From Burkholderiales bacterium (GTDB lineage: Bacteria; Pseudomonadota; Gammaproteobacteria; Burkholderiales; Burkholderiaceae_C), in assembly GCA_025358485.1 (NCBI GenBank), contig JANYJJ010000065.1:1-64000 (forward strand): DNA of 64,000 bases, written 5' to 3'. A model generated the notes under the pieces. That model had not been told where the DNA came from. It did no database searches and saw only the letters and a program-made list of their open reading frames with translations. Shown one piece after another: positions 42,061 through 52,577 of this stretch. Position 1 is the first letter of the stretch. Each line of letters opens with the position of its first letter. Both the position numbers and the translations under genes were made by a program.

Positions 42061-44675
42061 TGAACGCTCCTTTGCACAACCAACTTGAAACCGCGCTTCA
42101 TCACCTGGCCGCTTTGAATCGCAGTGCAGACACTGCCTGCGCGCGCATTGCGCCGACCTGGCCTTTAGACCAGTTCATCGCCGTGAACCCGTATTGGGGT
42201 TGGGTGGACAAACCCTTCGGCGTGGCCGCAGCCGAACTCGCGCGGCTGTCGGGCACGTCTTTGTGGACAAAACGCACCGAGCACTTGGCGCATTGGAAGG
42301 CGGGTCAGTTGCGAACTGAACACTTGCAGGCGGCGTTGCAGAGCGACGGCGGCGCAAGCCAACTCAGCCTCGACGATTTGACTCAGGCTTTGCAACAAGC
42401 CGCGGTGCCACCTGTTCCCTTGCGCTTGATCACTCAGCTGGTCGATGTGCAGCGCGATCTGACGCACCGCATCCTCTGGCGCGACTTTGTGACCCACCAA
42501 ATCAGCCAGCACTGCGCGGCCTACTTTGACCGCCACCATGCCGTCTGGGGTGCACCCCACAGTGGCGGGCTTTACGCCAATTGGTTGCAGCAAATGAAGG
42601 GCGATCACAGCGCGTCGTTGCTGATGTCGCCTTCGGTCGCCGGAACAGCTTCAGATACAGCTTCAGGCACAGATTGGTTTGCCCGCGTGCAGGCACTGCC
42701 AGCCGAGCCCGCCGAGTTGATGGCCTGGGCGGTGAACAAATTGCAAGTGCCCGAAGCGGGCATGACGAATTACTTTTCGGCCTTGCTGCTCAGCATCAAC
42801 GGATGGGCCTCGTGGTGCGCCTATGAGCGCTGGCAAGTCGGGCTGGCGGGCGCGCAGGCGCAGGTGCCGTGCGAATCGACCGGGGCAGTGTTTGACGCTT
42901 CGGCGCTGTCGAATTTGTTGGCCATCCGCTTGGCTTGGGAATGTTTGCTGTCTGGCGACGTGCCGCAAGAAGCTTGGGCGGGGTGGCGCGAGTCTTTAAT
43001 CGGTGAAGCGCAGAACGCAGCAGCGATTTCGCGCGACGAACGCATCGATGCCTTGCTCCAACACGCTGACGAACACGCTTACCAATCAACGCTGAGCCGT
43101 GGCTTGCTGCAAGCGCCGACTGCTGTTGATGCGCGTGCAGCAAGCGTCGCGTCCCTGCAAGCCGTTTTCTGCATAGACGTGCGCTCTGAGGTTTTTCGTC
43201 GTGCTTTGGAAAGCACGGGCTCGCAAATTCAAACCCGCGGCTTTGCGGGGTTTTTTGGCTTGCCCATTGCCTACCGTCCGCTCGGCACGGCTTTGGTTCG
43301 ACCGCAATTGCCCGGTTTGCTGGCCAGCAACTATGAGGTCAGTGAAGCCAGCGACGACGCATCGCTCGGCCAGCTGTTGGCGCAGCGTCGCCAACGTGGT
43401 TTGGCGCTGCGCGAGCGCTGGCGCGAGTTCCGAACCGGGGCCAGTTCGGGCTTCAGTTTTGTCGAGAGCTGCGGCCTGTTTTACGGCGGCAAGTTGCTGA
43501 GCGCCAGCTTGCCCCATCAAGGTGATCAGGTTGCGGTTGAGCAAACTGGCTTGTCGGAGGCGAGGGGCGTGGCGAGTTGGGGCGCGGCGATGTCGCAAAA
43601 AGGCAGCACCCTGCGACCGCGCTGGAATGCCTCAAGCAGCGTGAATCCTCCGGCGCTTGCGGCCCAATGTGATTTGGCTGCGGGCGTGTTGGGTGCCATG
43701 GGTTGGAGTTCAGCAATGGCCCCGGTGCGCTTGGTCTTGCTGGCTGGACACGGCAGCCAAAGCGCCAACAACCCGCACGCGGCCGGCCTGGACTGCGGCG
43801 CCTGCGGTGGTCAAACCGGCGAAGTGAATGCGCGCGTGTTGGCCGCCTTGCTGAACGACCCGCAGGTGCGCGCTGGCTTGGTTGCGCGTGGCAAGGCCTT
43901 GCATGAGCAAACGCAGTTTGTGGCTGGTTTGCACAACACCACCACCGATGAAGTGCTGCTGTACGACCTGGATTTGCTGCCCGGCAGTCACCGCGCCGAT
44001 GTGGCCGAACTGAAGGAGAAGTTGTTGGCGGCGGGCAAGGTGGCGCGCGTTGAACGGGCGCCCGACTTGGGAGCACAAACCAACAGCGCGGTCTCCGAGC
44101 CCGTGAAATTGTTTCGCAGCATCAAAGCCCGCGCCAACGACTGGGCCGAGGTTCGCCCCGAATGGGCGCTGGCCAACAACGCAGCCTTCATCGTGGCACC
44201 GCGCACGCGCAGTCAGCACTTGAATTTGTCGGGTCGCGCCTTCTTGCACGACTACGACTGGCAGCAAGACAGCGGCCTTAAGCTGCTTGAACTCATCATG
44301 ACCGCGCCGATGGTGGTGGCCAACTGGATCAACATGCAGTACCACGCCTCGACCGTGGACAACGCGCGTTACGGCAGCGGCAACAAACTGCTGCACAACG
44401 TGGTGGGCGGGCGCTTGGGCGTGTTCGAAGGCAACGGCGGCGACCTGCGCATAGGGCTTCCGTGGCAGTCAGTGCACGACGGCGACAAGCTCATGCACAC
44501 AGCGCTGCGTTTGAGCGTGTTCATTGAAGCGCCGCAGGCCAGCATACAAACCATCATCGACAAGCATGCGGTGGTTCGGCAATTGGTTGAAAACGAGTGG
44601 CTGCACCTGTTTCAAATCGATCCGGCGCGGCCTCAAATATCCAAACATGTGCGCGGGGAGTGGGCCGCTTTTTAA
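42060..44675 (+). CDS. dabA: DabA (DUF2309), carbonic-anhydrase-like subunit of inorganic carbon uptake
   Basis: 871 residues from ATG 42060, overlapping dabB. It carries the putative Zn site: C371 and D373 in AVFCIDVRSE, H564 in LLAGHGSQSANNPH and C579 in LDCGACGGQTGE. The 15-residue spacing of His and Cys equals that of the characterised Halothiobacillus protein. N-terminal WPLDQFIAVNPYWGW is a further hallmark. DabAB hydrates CO2 vectorially to cytosolic bicarbonate using the cation gradient. No carboxysome or RuBisCO gene is here; bicarbonate could feed carboxylases such as mcc or PEP carboxylase. Confidence 0.9.
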   Translation: MNAPLHNQLETALHHLAALNRSADTACARIAPTWPLDQFIAVNPYWGWVDKPFGVAAAELARLSGTSLWTKRTEHLAHWKAGQLRTEHLQAALQSDGGASQLSLDDLTQALQQAAVPPVPLRLITQLVDVQRDLTHRILWRDFVTHQISQHCAAYFDRHHAVWGAPHSGGLYANWLQQMKGDHSASLLMSPSVAGTASDTASGTDWFARVQALPAEPAELMAWAVNKLQVPEAGMTNYFSALLLSINGWASWCAYERWQVGLAGAQAQVPCESTGAVFDASALSNLLAIRLAWECLLSGDVPQEAWAGWRESLIGEAQNAAAISRDERIDALLQHADEHAYQSTLSRGLLQAPTAVDARAASVASLQAVFCIDVRSEVFRRALESTGSQIQTRGFAGFFGLPIAYRPLGTALVRPQLPGLLASNYEVSEASDDASLGQLLAQRRQRGLALRERWREFRTGASSGFSFVESCGLFYGGKLLSASLPHQGDQVAVEQTGLSEARGVASWGAAMSQKGSTLRPRWNASSSVNPPALAAQCDLAAGVLGAMGWSSAMAPVRLVLLAGHGSQSANNPHAAGLDCGACGGQTGEVNARVLAALLNDPQVRAGLVARGKALHEQTQFVAGLHNTTTDEVLLYDLDLLPGSHRADVAELKEKLLAAGKVARVERAPDLGAQTNSAVSEPVKLFRSIKARANDWAEVRPEWALANNAAFIVAPRTRSQHLNLSGRAFLHDYDWQQDSGLKLLELIMTAPMVVANWINMQYHASTVDNARYGSGNKLLHNVVGGRLGVFEGNGGDLRIGLPWQSVHDGDKLMHTALRLSVFIEAPQASIQTIIDKHAVVRQLVENEWLHLFQIDPARPQISKHVRGEWAAF

Positions 44676-44929
44676 GACTTCCAGCGCCGCCACAAGTCGC
44701 TGGCGTGGATCACGCCTGAGGCGCTCAAAAAAAGCGCCGTCACACCGCCGCTGTTGCCCAACAGCGCATTGCGCAGCGCCAACATCAAGCACAGGCCTGA
44801 CAGCAAGTTGGCGGCAAATTCTTTGGGTGCCACGCCTTTACCGGTCAGACGTTGATAAATCGTCAACGCCACGCCTTCGAGCACGGTGATGGCGATGATG
44901 AGTTCAATCAAACGCGGCCCGGCGAGCAT
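44672..44929 (-). CDS. Small membrane protein at the edge of the photosynthesis cluster
   Basis: 85 residues, two hydrophobic segments (LIELIIAITVLEGVALTIY, then LLSGLCLMLALRNALLG and VTALFLSASGVI). Family not recognised. The start is taken at ATG 44929, 5 bp after tspO; the longer frame runs through tspO. Tail-to-tail overlap with dabA by four bases. Position after bchP-tspO suggests cotranscription with them. Confidence 0.6.
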   Translation of the reverse strand: MLAGPRLIELIIAITVLEGVALTIYQRLTGKGVAPKEFAANLLSGLCLMLALRNALLGNSGGVTALFLSASGVIHASDLWRRWKS

Positions 44930-44934
44930 TTCAT

Positions 44935-45453
44935 TCAAGCGGCAGGTCCTTTCGCCGCGTACTTGGCACCGAACGGGCCGTTCAAACGGATGGTGGTCAG
45001 GTTGAGGTAACCGGCAATCGACACCCAAATCAGATACGGCGCGAGCAGCCAGCTTGATGTGGGCGAGTAGGACGCAAACGCGACGATCAAGGCCACCACC
45101 GACAACCACAGCAACAGCCATTCCATCAGCGCCCAATCGGGTCGTTGCAGGCGAAAGTAAAACCAACTCCAGGCGATGTTGAGCACGCCGTTCAGCGCAA
45201 ACAAGGCGAGCAGCGTGCTGCGCTGCGCCGCACTGGGCGCACGCGCCCATGCCATCACACCGGCTGTGGCTGCCGCGATAAAGATCGTTGTCCAGATGGG
45301 GCCGAAGGCCCAGTCAGGCGGTTTCCAGCGCGGCTGGCGCAGGCTTTTGTACCAAGGCCCGATATCGGTCAGCAGGCCGCCGGCAGCGGCCACCACCAGG
45401 GTTGAAACGGCAGCGACACCGATGGCCTTGAGGTCAAAGCCATCCAGGTTCAT
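44935..45453 (-). CDS. tspO: TspO/MBR family tryptophan-rich sensory protein
   Basis: 172 residues, five helices. PWYKSLRQPRWKPPDWAFGPIWTTIF near 33 and WSWFYFRLQRPDWALMEWLLLW near 95 are the TspO signatures. In Rhodobacter, TspO is an outer-membrane porphyrin-related sensor that damps photosynthesis-gene expression under oxygen. It overlaps the bchP stop by four bases, which supports a pigment-related role here. Confidence 0.92.
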   Translation of the reverse strand: MNLDGFDLKAIGVAAVSTLVVAAAGGLLTDIGPWYKSLRQPRWKPPDWAFGPIWTTIFIAAATAGVMAWARAPSAAQRSTLLALFALNGVLNIAWSWFYFRLQRPDWALMEWLLLWLSVVALIVAFASYSPTSSWLLAPYLIWVSIAGYLNLTTIRLNGPFGAKYAAKGPAA

Positions 45454-46679
45454 GCCTTGGCCAAGCCCAACAAATGCGCCATGTCTTTGAAGAAAATGCG
45501 CACATGAGCCATGGGCTTTTTGCGCACCAGTTCTTTGTTCATGTACGACTCAAAGGTGAGTTGCTGAACATCACGGTCTTCGCAAATTTTCACAAAACTC
45601 TCGCGGCGTTTTTCATTCGCGTACCAAAACCATTGCATGACAGACAACACGCGAAACACCATGCCGTGTTGCTTCATGAAGGTTTTGCGCGCCGACTTGA
45701 GTGAGCGCACGTCGCCCGTGCTCAGCAGCGCCTGCACCGATTCAGCCGCCAAGCGGCCGCCGTACATGGCGTAGTAAATGCCTTCGCCTGAGGCCGATGC
45801 AACAACGCCGGCCGCGTCGCCCGCCAAGACCACATCGCGGCCGTTGTCCCAGCGCGGCAGCGGCTTCATGGGCAACGGCGCGCCTTCGCGACGCAGCGTT
45901 TCCCAATCGCTCATGCCCGCCGTTTCGCGCAGTTTGGCCACCGAGCCGCGCAGCGAAAAGCCTTTGTCGGCGCTGCCTGTGCCCACGCTGAGCGTGTTGC
46001 CGTGCGGAAAAACCCAACCGTAAAAATCAGGCGAGACCGAGCCGCGGTAGTACACGTCGCAGCGTGATGCGTCGTAATCGGGCGTTTTGACTTCGGGTGC
46101 CTTGATGATCTCGTGGTACGCAAAAACGTACTTGGTGCGCTCGGCCCCTTTAACTTGCTGGCTGGCCACTTTGGACTTGGCACCGTCAGCACCGATGATG
46201 CTGCGCGCGCGCACTTGGGTGGGAACGCTGAAGCCCTTGGTGGCGGTTTCACGCTGCTCGAAGTGCACGATGCTCACGCCGTCATCACCGCGGGTGATTT
46301 TGTCGAAGGTGCCGATGCGGCGCACTGCACCGCACTCAGCCGCGCGCACGCGCAGCCATTCATCGAAGTGTTCGCGGTCGACCATGCCGACAAAACCGTT
46401 GTCGATGGGAATGTCCACCCGGTTGTCTTTGGGCGAAATCATGCGTGCCGAGCGCGCCTTGGCCACCAGCATCTCGTCGGGAATTTGAAAGTCTTTGATG
46501 GCGCGCGGCGGAATCGCACCGCCGCAAGGTTTGATGCGCCCGGCGCGGTCCAGCAGCAACACCGAGCGGCCCTGGCGCGCCAAATCGTGCGCGGCCGTGG
46601 CACCTGCGGGGCCGCCGCCGACGACGACCACGTCGAAGGTTTCCATCGCGGCGTGTGTTGAAGGGCTGGATGAAGTCAT
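45450..46679 (-). CDS. bchP: Geranylgeranyl reductase of bacteriochlorophyll synthesis
   Basis: Reduces the geranylgeranyl tail of bacteriochlorophyll to phytyl with NADPH. 409 residues. FAD motif VVVVGGGPAGATAAHDLARQ near 17, KPCGGAIPPRAI near 50, GWVFPHGNTLSVGTGS near 225 and VVLAGDAAGVVASASGEGI near 293. ATG 46679 has AGGAG at 7 nt. It follows bchG by 34 bp. Confidence 0.95.
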   Translation of the reverse strand: MTSSSPSTHAAMETFDVVVVGGGPAGATAAHDLARQGRSVLLLDRAGRIKPCGGAIPPRAIKDFQIPDEMLVAKARSARMISPKDNRVDIPIDNGFVGMVDREHFDEWLRVRAAECGAVRRIGTFDKITRGDDGVSIVHFEQRETATKGFSVPTQVRARSIIGADGAKSKVASQQVKGAERTKYVFAYHEIIKAPEVKTPDYDASRCDVYYRGSVSPDFYGWVFPHGNTLSVGTGSADKGFSLRGSVAKLRETAGMSDWETLRREGAPLPMKPLPRWDNGRDVVLAGDAAGVVASASGEGIYYAMYGGRLAAESVQALLSTGDVRSLKSARKTFMKQHGMVFRVLSVMQWFWYANEKRRESFVKICEDRDVQQLTFESYMNKELVRKKPMAHVRIFFKDMAHLLGLAKA

Positions 46680-46713
46680 GAAGTACTCCTTGTGACTCGG
46701 GACGAAAACAAAC

Positions 46714-47610
46714 TCACGTAACGATGGCGCGCAATGCCAGCGCGCTGACCATCATTCCCAAAACAAACAGCGGCACACCGAAGCCGCTGTACCAAATGGC
46801 GCGTGCGGTGGGCGCTTGCAAAAAGCGCCGCATCATCACGGCTTGAAAAAAGATCAGCACCGCGACGATCGCCGCGTGCACAGGCTGGCCCCAACTCAGC
46901 AACAAGCCGACCACCACGAACTGCGGCAGGATCATGAAAGCGCAGGCAGTTTGCGCCGCGCGTTGCACCCCCAACTGCACGGGCAATGAACGCACGCCCA
47001 TTTGGCGGTCGCCGTCCACCGATTTGAAATCGTTCAAGGTCATGATGCCGTGCGCACCGGCGCTGTACAGCGCGGCCAACACCAATGAGCGTGCATCGGG
47101 CATCACGCCGCCGGCCATCACCGCAGCGCCGGTGGCCCAGGCCAAACCTTCATAGCAAATGCCGCAAGCCGCATTGCCCCACCAGCCGTTCAATTTCAAC
47201 CGCACTGGCGGCATGCTGTAGGCCCATGCCAAAACCAGACCCGCCACCGCCGCACCAAAACCCCAAGGCCCGAGCGCCGTGGCCACCCACAGCGACAACG
47301 CTGTCCACAAAATTGCTATGTACAAACCCCACGCGCCCGGCATGCGACCCGACGGAATGGGGCGTTGCGGCTCGTTGATGGCGTCAACATGCCTATCGAA
47401 CCAATCGTTTGACGCCTGGCTGCAAGCGCACACCATGGGCCCGGCCAGCACGATGCCGGTGACGATGAGCGGCCATTTGCCCTGGGGGCTGACGCCCGAC
47501 GCCACCACCCCGCAACCGAAGGCCCACATCGGCGGAAACCAGGTGATGGGTTTGAGCAGTTCTGCCACCACCGGCAATCGCGGCATGGGCATGAGGTGAG
47601 ACGCGAGCAT
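46714..47610 (-). CDS. bchG: Bacteriochlorophyll a synthase (prenyltransferase)
   Basis: UbiA-type membrane prenyltransferase esterifying bacteriochlorophyllide with geranylgeraniol, about 298 residues. ELLKPITWFPPMWAFGCGVV near the start, first Asp-rich motif NDWFDRHVDAINEPQRP near 75, second NDFKSVDGDRQMG near 190. The frame extends to 47646, but that overlaps the PpsR site; ATG 47610, 47592 or 47586 are possible. No clear ribosome-binding site decides. Confidence 0.93.
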   Translation of the reverse strand: MLASHLMPMPRLPVVAELLKPITWFPPMWAFGCGVVASGVSPQGKWPLIVTGIVLAGPMVCACSQASNDWFDRHVDAINEPQRPIPSGRMPGAWGLYIAILWTALSLWVATALGPWGFGAAVAGLVLAWAYSMPPVRLKLNGWWGNAACGICYEGLAWATGAAVMAGGVMPDARSLVLAALYSAGAHGIMTLNDFKSVDGDRQMGVRSLPVQLGVQRAAQTACAFMILPQFVVVGLLLSWGQPVHAAIVAVLIFFQAVMMRRFLQAPTARAIWYSGFGVPLFVLGMMVSALALRAIVT

Positions 47611-47627
47611 GCGAATGATTTTGAACT

Positions 47628-47658
47628 TGACACTATCAAGTGTCAACTCAAACTTACA
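47628..47658. promoter_or_regulatory. PpsR operator and candidate promoter of bchG
   Basis: TGTCAACTCAAACTTACA (47641-47658) matches the CrtJ/PpsR consensus TGT-N12-ACA exactly. Eight bases away a second half ends ACA, and the pair forms the perfect inverted repeat TTGACACTATCAAGTGTCAA (47628-47647). On the minus strand the site contains TTGACA, followed 17 nt later by CAAAAT, a plausible promoter reading into bchG. Confidence 0.75.
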
Positions 47659-47709
47659 CTCTGTTTTCCCGTGGTGGGTGGTTGCCGCGCTGAGCGGTGC
47701 CGCGATCGG

Positions 47710-49146
47710 CTATTTTTCGTTGTCGGACAACGGGTCGCTCATGCCGTAACGGCGCAGCTTCACGTACAAACTCTGGCGCGACAAGCCCAGCATTTCGGCA
47801 GCGGCTGCGCGGTTGTCGCGCGTGAGGTCGAGTGCGGCTTCTATGCACAACTGCTCGATCAAATCGCTGGTTTCGCCGACGATGTCTTTCATCGGCACGC
47901 GACCCACCAATTCGGCCAACTGACTGGCGGAGCGTGGCAATTCTTTGTCGCCTTTGGTCAGCACCGACGGCCTGCGGCTCACGTCGCGAATCATGAAGCC
48001 CAGCAAAGTGCCTTCGCTCTCGTGCGTGAGCGTGGCCGAGATTTCGATGTCGGTGACCGAGCCGTGGTCGTCGCGAAGGCTGGTCGGGAACAGGCGTATC
48101 GAGCCGCGCTGACGCAGCGTGGTGATGAGCACGTTCAACTCAACGCCCGTGCGGCCCAGCCAGCGCCCGAGCGACTCGGCACGCACCTGCGATTCGGCGG
48201 TGAGGTGCACCAGCTCCAAAAAGGCTTCGTTGGCAGACACGATCAGCCCTTCGGCGTCTGTCACCACCACGCAATCGGGCGAGCTTTGAACCAGTTTAAG
48301 CAGGGCATCTTTGACGCCTGAACTCGCATCGGTTTCGCTGTTGTTTTCGGTTTGCGTCCGCGTCAAGCGAACCACCAACAACGAACCCACTTCTTGGCGG
48401 AACATGGATCCGGCAAAGTTCAACACCACGCCGCCCAATTGGGCACGCACGCCTTCTGATTTGCCGCTGGTTCGCACAGTGGCCAGCATGTTTTGAACGG
48501 CTTGGGTGTCGCGTTCGTCCAGGCTGTAAGGGAACGAGCTGCCCACCAACTTGCCTGCCTTGTCGCCAAACATCTGCAGCGCCACCGGGTTGGCTTCGAC
48601 CACTTTTTGCGTGGTCGCGTCGATGATCAGAACGCCGTCAGACGCGGTTTGGAACAAGTGCCGGTTGCGAGACTGCGTGTCGCGCAGCCGCCAGTTGTCT
48701 TGCAAGGCTTCTTGTTGCGCATCGACCAAACGCTGTTGCAAATCAGACAGAGCGCGCAAATCGCGCCCGAAAACAACCGAGCGGTTTCGCGCTGGCTCGC
48801 GACCTTCGTCGCTGACCTTGACGGCGCAGTACGACAACAGCAAATCAGCGCCGCGGGGGCTGGGGTGATTCACCTGCCGCCAGCGGGGCGTGATGTCGGT
48901 TTCAGCGTCGCGCAGCAAAGAAGTGATCTTGGCGCGGCTTTCTTTGGTGACGGTTTGGATCAGCGCTTGGCCGACCCAGCTGTCGCAGTTTTCGGTGTTC
49001 AGGGAGCCGGGGCCGTAAGCCACGTCGCAAACGATGCCTTCAGAGTCCACCACCAGAGCCAAATCGGCGCAGCCCGAGATCAGGCGCGAAACAGATTCAG
49101 CGGGCAGGTCAGTGAAAGTGGTGGCAGGGTCGGCGAAGAACGTCAT
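47710..49146 (-). CDS. ppsR: PpsR/CrtJ transcriptional repressor of photosynthesis genes
   Basis: 478 residues. PAS domains near 20-125, 160-270 and 290-400 (LFQTASDGVLIIDATTQKVV; LVQSSPDCVVVTDAEGLIVS), a helix linker with Gln-rich stretch DLQQRLVDAQQEALQDN, and a Fis-type HTH at the C-terminus (NRAAAAEMLGLSRQSLYVKLRRYGM). C434 in EQLCIEAAL lies just before the HTH, close to the redox-active cysteine reported for Rhodobacter PpsR. Represses bch/puh genes under oxygen. Lies between bchG and ppaA as in other phototrophs. Confidence 0.95.
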   Translation of the reverse strand: MTFFADPATTFTDLPAESVSRLISGCADLALVVDSEGIVCDVAYGPGSLNTENCDSWVGQALIQTVTKESRAKITSLLRDAETDITPRWRQVNHPSPRGADLLLSYCAVKVSDEGREPARNRSVVFGRDLRALSDLQQRLVDAQQEALQDNWRLRDTQSRNRHLFQTASDGVLIIDATTQKVVEANPVALQMFGDKAGKLVGSSFPYSLDERDTQAVQNMLATVRTSGKSEGVRAQLGGVVLNFAGSMFRQEVGSLLVVRLTRTQTENNSETDASSGVKDALLKLVQSSPDCVVVTDAEGLIVSANEAFLELVHLTAESQVRAESLGRWLGRTGVELNVLITTLRQRGSIRLFPTSLRDDHGSVTDIEISATLTHESEGTLLGFMIRDVSRRPSVLTKGDKELPRSASQLAELVGRVPMKDIVGETSDLIEQLCIEAALDLTRDNRAAAAEMLGLSRQSLYVKLRRYGMSDPLSDNEK

Positions 49147-49211
49147 GCAAAAACTTCAGCTCCCTTCTTTGAGTGGACGGTTTTGACGAAGCCGCTGTAA
49201 AGCAAGCGCCT

Positions 49212-50180
49212 TCATCGCGACACCGCGCGTTTGCCGATCAGGACTTCAGCCTGAACGGGCGCGTCTTTCGCATCCACTGCGGTGCAATCGGCACCCACGG
49301 TCTGAACGTATTCAGGGTTTTCAAGAAACACCGGGCCGCCCACCATGACGCCCACATTTTTGTTGCGCGACACCTGTCGCACGGTGGTGATGCAGTCTTT
49401 CAGCCAGTCGAGGCGGGTTTCGCTGCCGACCGAAAAACCGATCACGTCAAACCACTCCGAGCGGGCCATGTCAACTGCGTTGGTTGGTGAGGTCATGTTG
49501 CCGCTGGCAACTTCCCAACCTGAGCGGCTGAAAAACTCGGCCACCATCGACAAACCAAAGGTGTGCTGATCGCCGGGCGCGGGCATCAACAAAATACGCC
49601 GTGCGTTGGCAGGGAACTGAATCTCACCGCCAAAGGCTGGGCTCAGTTCTTGGAGCAAGAGTTGCAAACGGCCCAAGCCGACGGTGACTTCCGTGAAGTC
49701 GCAGCGGTCGTCCAGCCACAGGTCGCCCATGTATTTGGCGGCAGGTGCCAGCAAATCGAGGTAGACCATCTCCACCGACATGCCTTTTTGGCGGATGCCA
49801 CCGATGCAGTCTTTGATGCACAGGTCTTCGCGCGCCAGCACCAATTGAACAAATGAAATGACTTCTTGTTCTGTGGGAGGCGGGCACAAGCTCACCAGCG
49901 GGAGCACCCCAGTGGGTGCCACACGATGCGCCTCTAACAACCGAGGAATCACTTCTGACTCAAGGGTTTTGACCAGCTGGGTCATGCGCAACTCGGCCGC
50001 TTCGCGGGACTGTCCCACGCGAGTCCATTCAGGCGAATCGGAGTTGAAAGGAAGTTTGTGCTCGCGCTGCACTTCGTGCAGTCGAGAGTCTTCCGCGCGC
50101 ACGTTTTCTTGTGTCGAGCGGTCTTGGGTCAGGCATTCTTGTGCCAGCGCACCCAGCGCACCCAGCGTGGATCGTGTCAT
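49212..50180 (-). CDS. ppaA: PpaA/AerR, B12-binding antirepressor partner of PpsR
   Basis: 322 residues from ATG 50180, which has AGGAG 7 nt upstream (the frame reaches 50522). The C-terminal half is a cobalamin-binding Rossmann domain: MPAPGDQHTFGLSMVAEFF near 212 has the DxHxxG signature whose His ligates the cobalt, and GFSVGSETRLDWL near 260 and VMVGGPVFLENPEYV near 290 follow. N-terminal EQEVISFVQLVLAREDL and AAKYMGDLWLDDRCDFTEVTVG belong to the helical part. AerR binds CrtJ light-dependently in Rhodobacter. Confidence 0.93.
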   Translation of the reverse strand: MTRSTLGALGALAQECLTQDRSTQENVRAEDSRLHEVQREHKLPFNSDSPEWTRVGQSREAAELRMTQLVKTLESEVIPRLLEAHRVAPTGVLPLVSLCPPPTEQEVISFVQLVLAREDLCIKDCIGGIRQKGMSVEMVYLDLLAPAAKYMGDLWLDDRCDFTEVTVGLGRLQLLLQELSPAFGGEIQFPANARRILLMPAPGDQHTFGLSMVAEFFSRSGWEVASGNMTSPTNAVDMARSEWFDVIGFSVGSETRLDWLKDCITTVRQVSRNKNVGVMVGGPVFLENPEYVQTVGADCTAVDAKDAPVQAEVLIGKRAVSR

Positions 50181-50671
50181 GTGAGGTCTCCTGGTGCCGC
50201 GAAGTGCAGGCAGTCCCAACAAATTCGCAGCGTTGACGCTGTGAAAGTTGGGCAGTCCCGACCACGCTGAGCGGTCTACAACAGAGTGAACCCGGAAAGT
50301 TACCGGGGCCGACTGGCCTGGATCCAAGGCCGCGCGCGCAGGGTAACTCACTGCAAAGGCACTGTCGACTCGGGTAGTCCAGAGTGGTGTCGCGCTTGGG
50401 ACGGCAGCAACAGACAGGCGCGGCGATTGCGTTGGCAACGCAATGTCCTTGACTTCTGCTGGCATCTCAGCGCTTGACGGCATCACAAACCCCGGCTCAC
50501 AAACCCCGGCTCCGGCGGGCAAACGCCGCGTCGGTTCTCTGTTGGCGCTGACCGAGTAACCTCAAATCCAGTCAGCGCAAGACGAATGGTCGTCCAGCGG
50601 GTAAATACTGTCAAGTTGAATTTACGTCAATTTGAGTTGACACATTGTGCTGGCCGCTTTAAATTTCCCTC
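50181..50671. promoter_or_regulatory. 491-bp divergent control region between ppaA and bchF
   Basis: No gene with coding character. The right end (50609-50659) contains two overlapping PpsR-like sites: TGTCAAGTTGAATTTACG and CGTCAATTTGAGTTGACA, together a dyad around ACGT. TTGACA at 50637-50642 followed 17 nt later by TAAATT (50660-50665) is a good sigma-70 promoter for the bchF operon, with the -35 box inside the second site. The left part probably holds the ppaA promoter; nothing specific was recognised there. Confidence 0.75.
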
Positions 50672-52575
<1,904 letters not shown>

Positions 52576-52577
52576 CC

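Noticed and set aside
50181-50522. N-terminal extension of PpaA to 50522
   Set aside because: AGGAG directly before ATG 50180 fits the usual start, and the extension lacks motifs; a longer form remains possible and is listed under findings.
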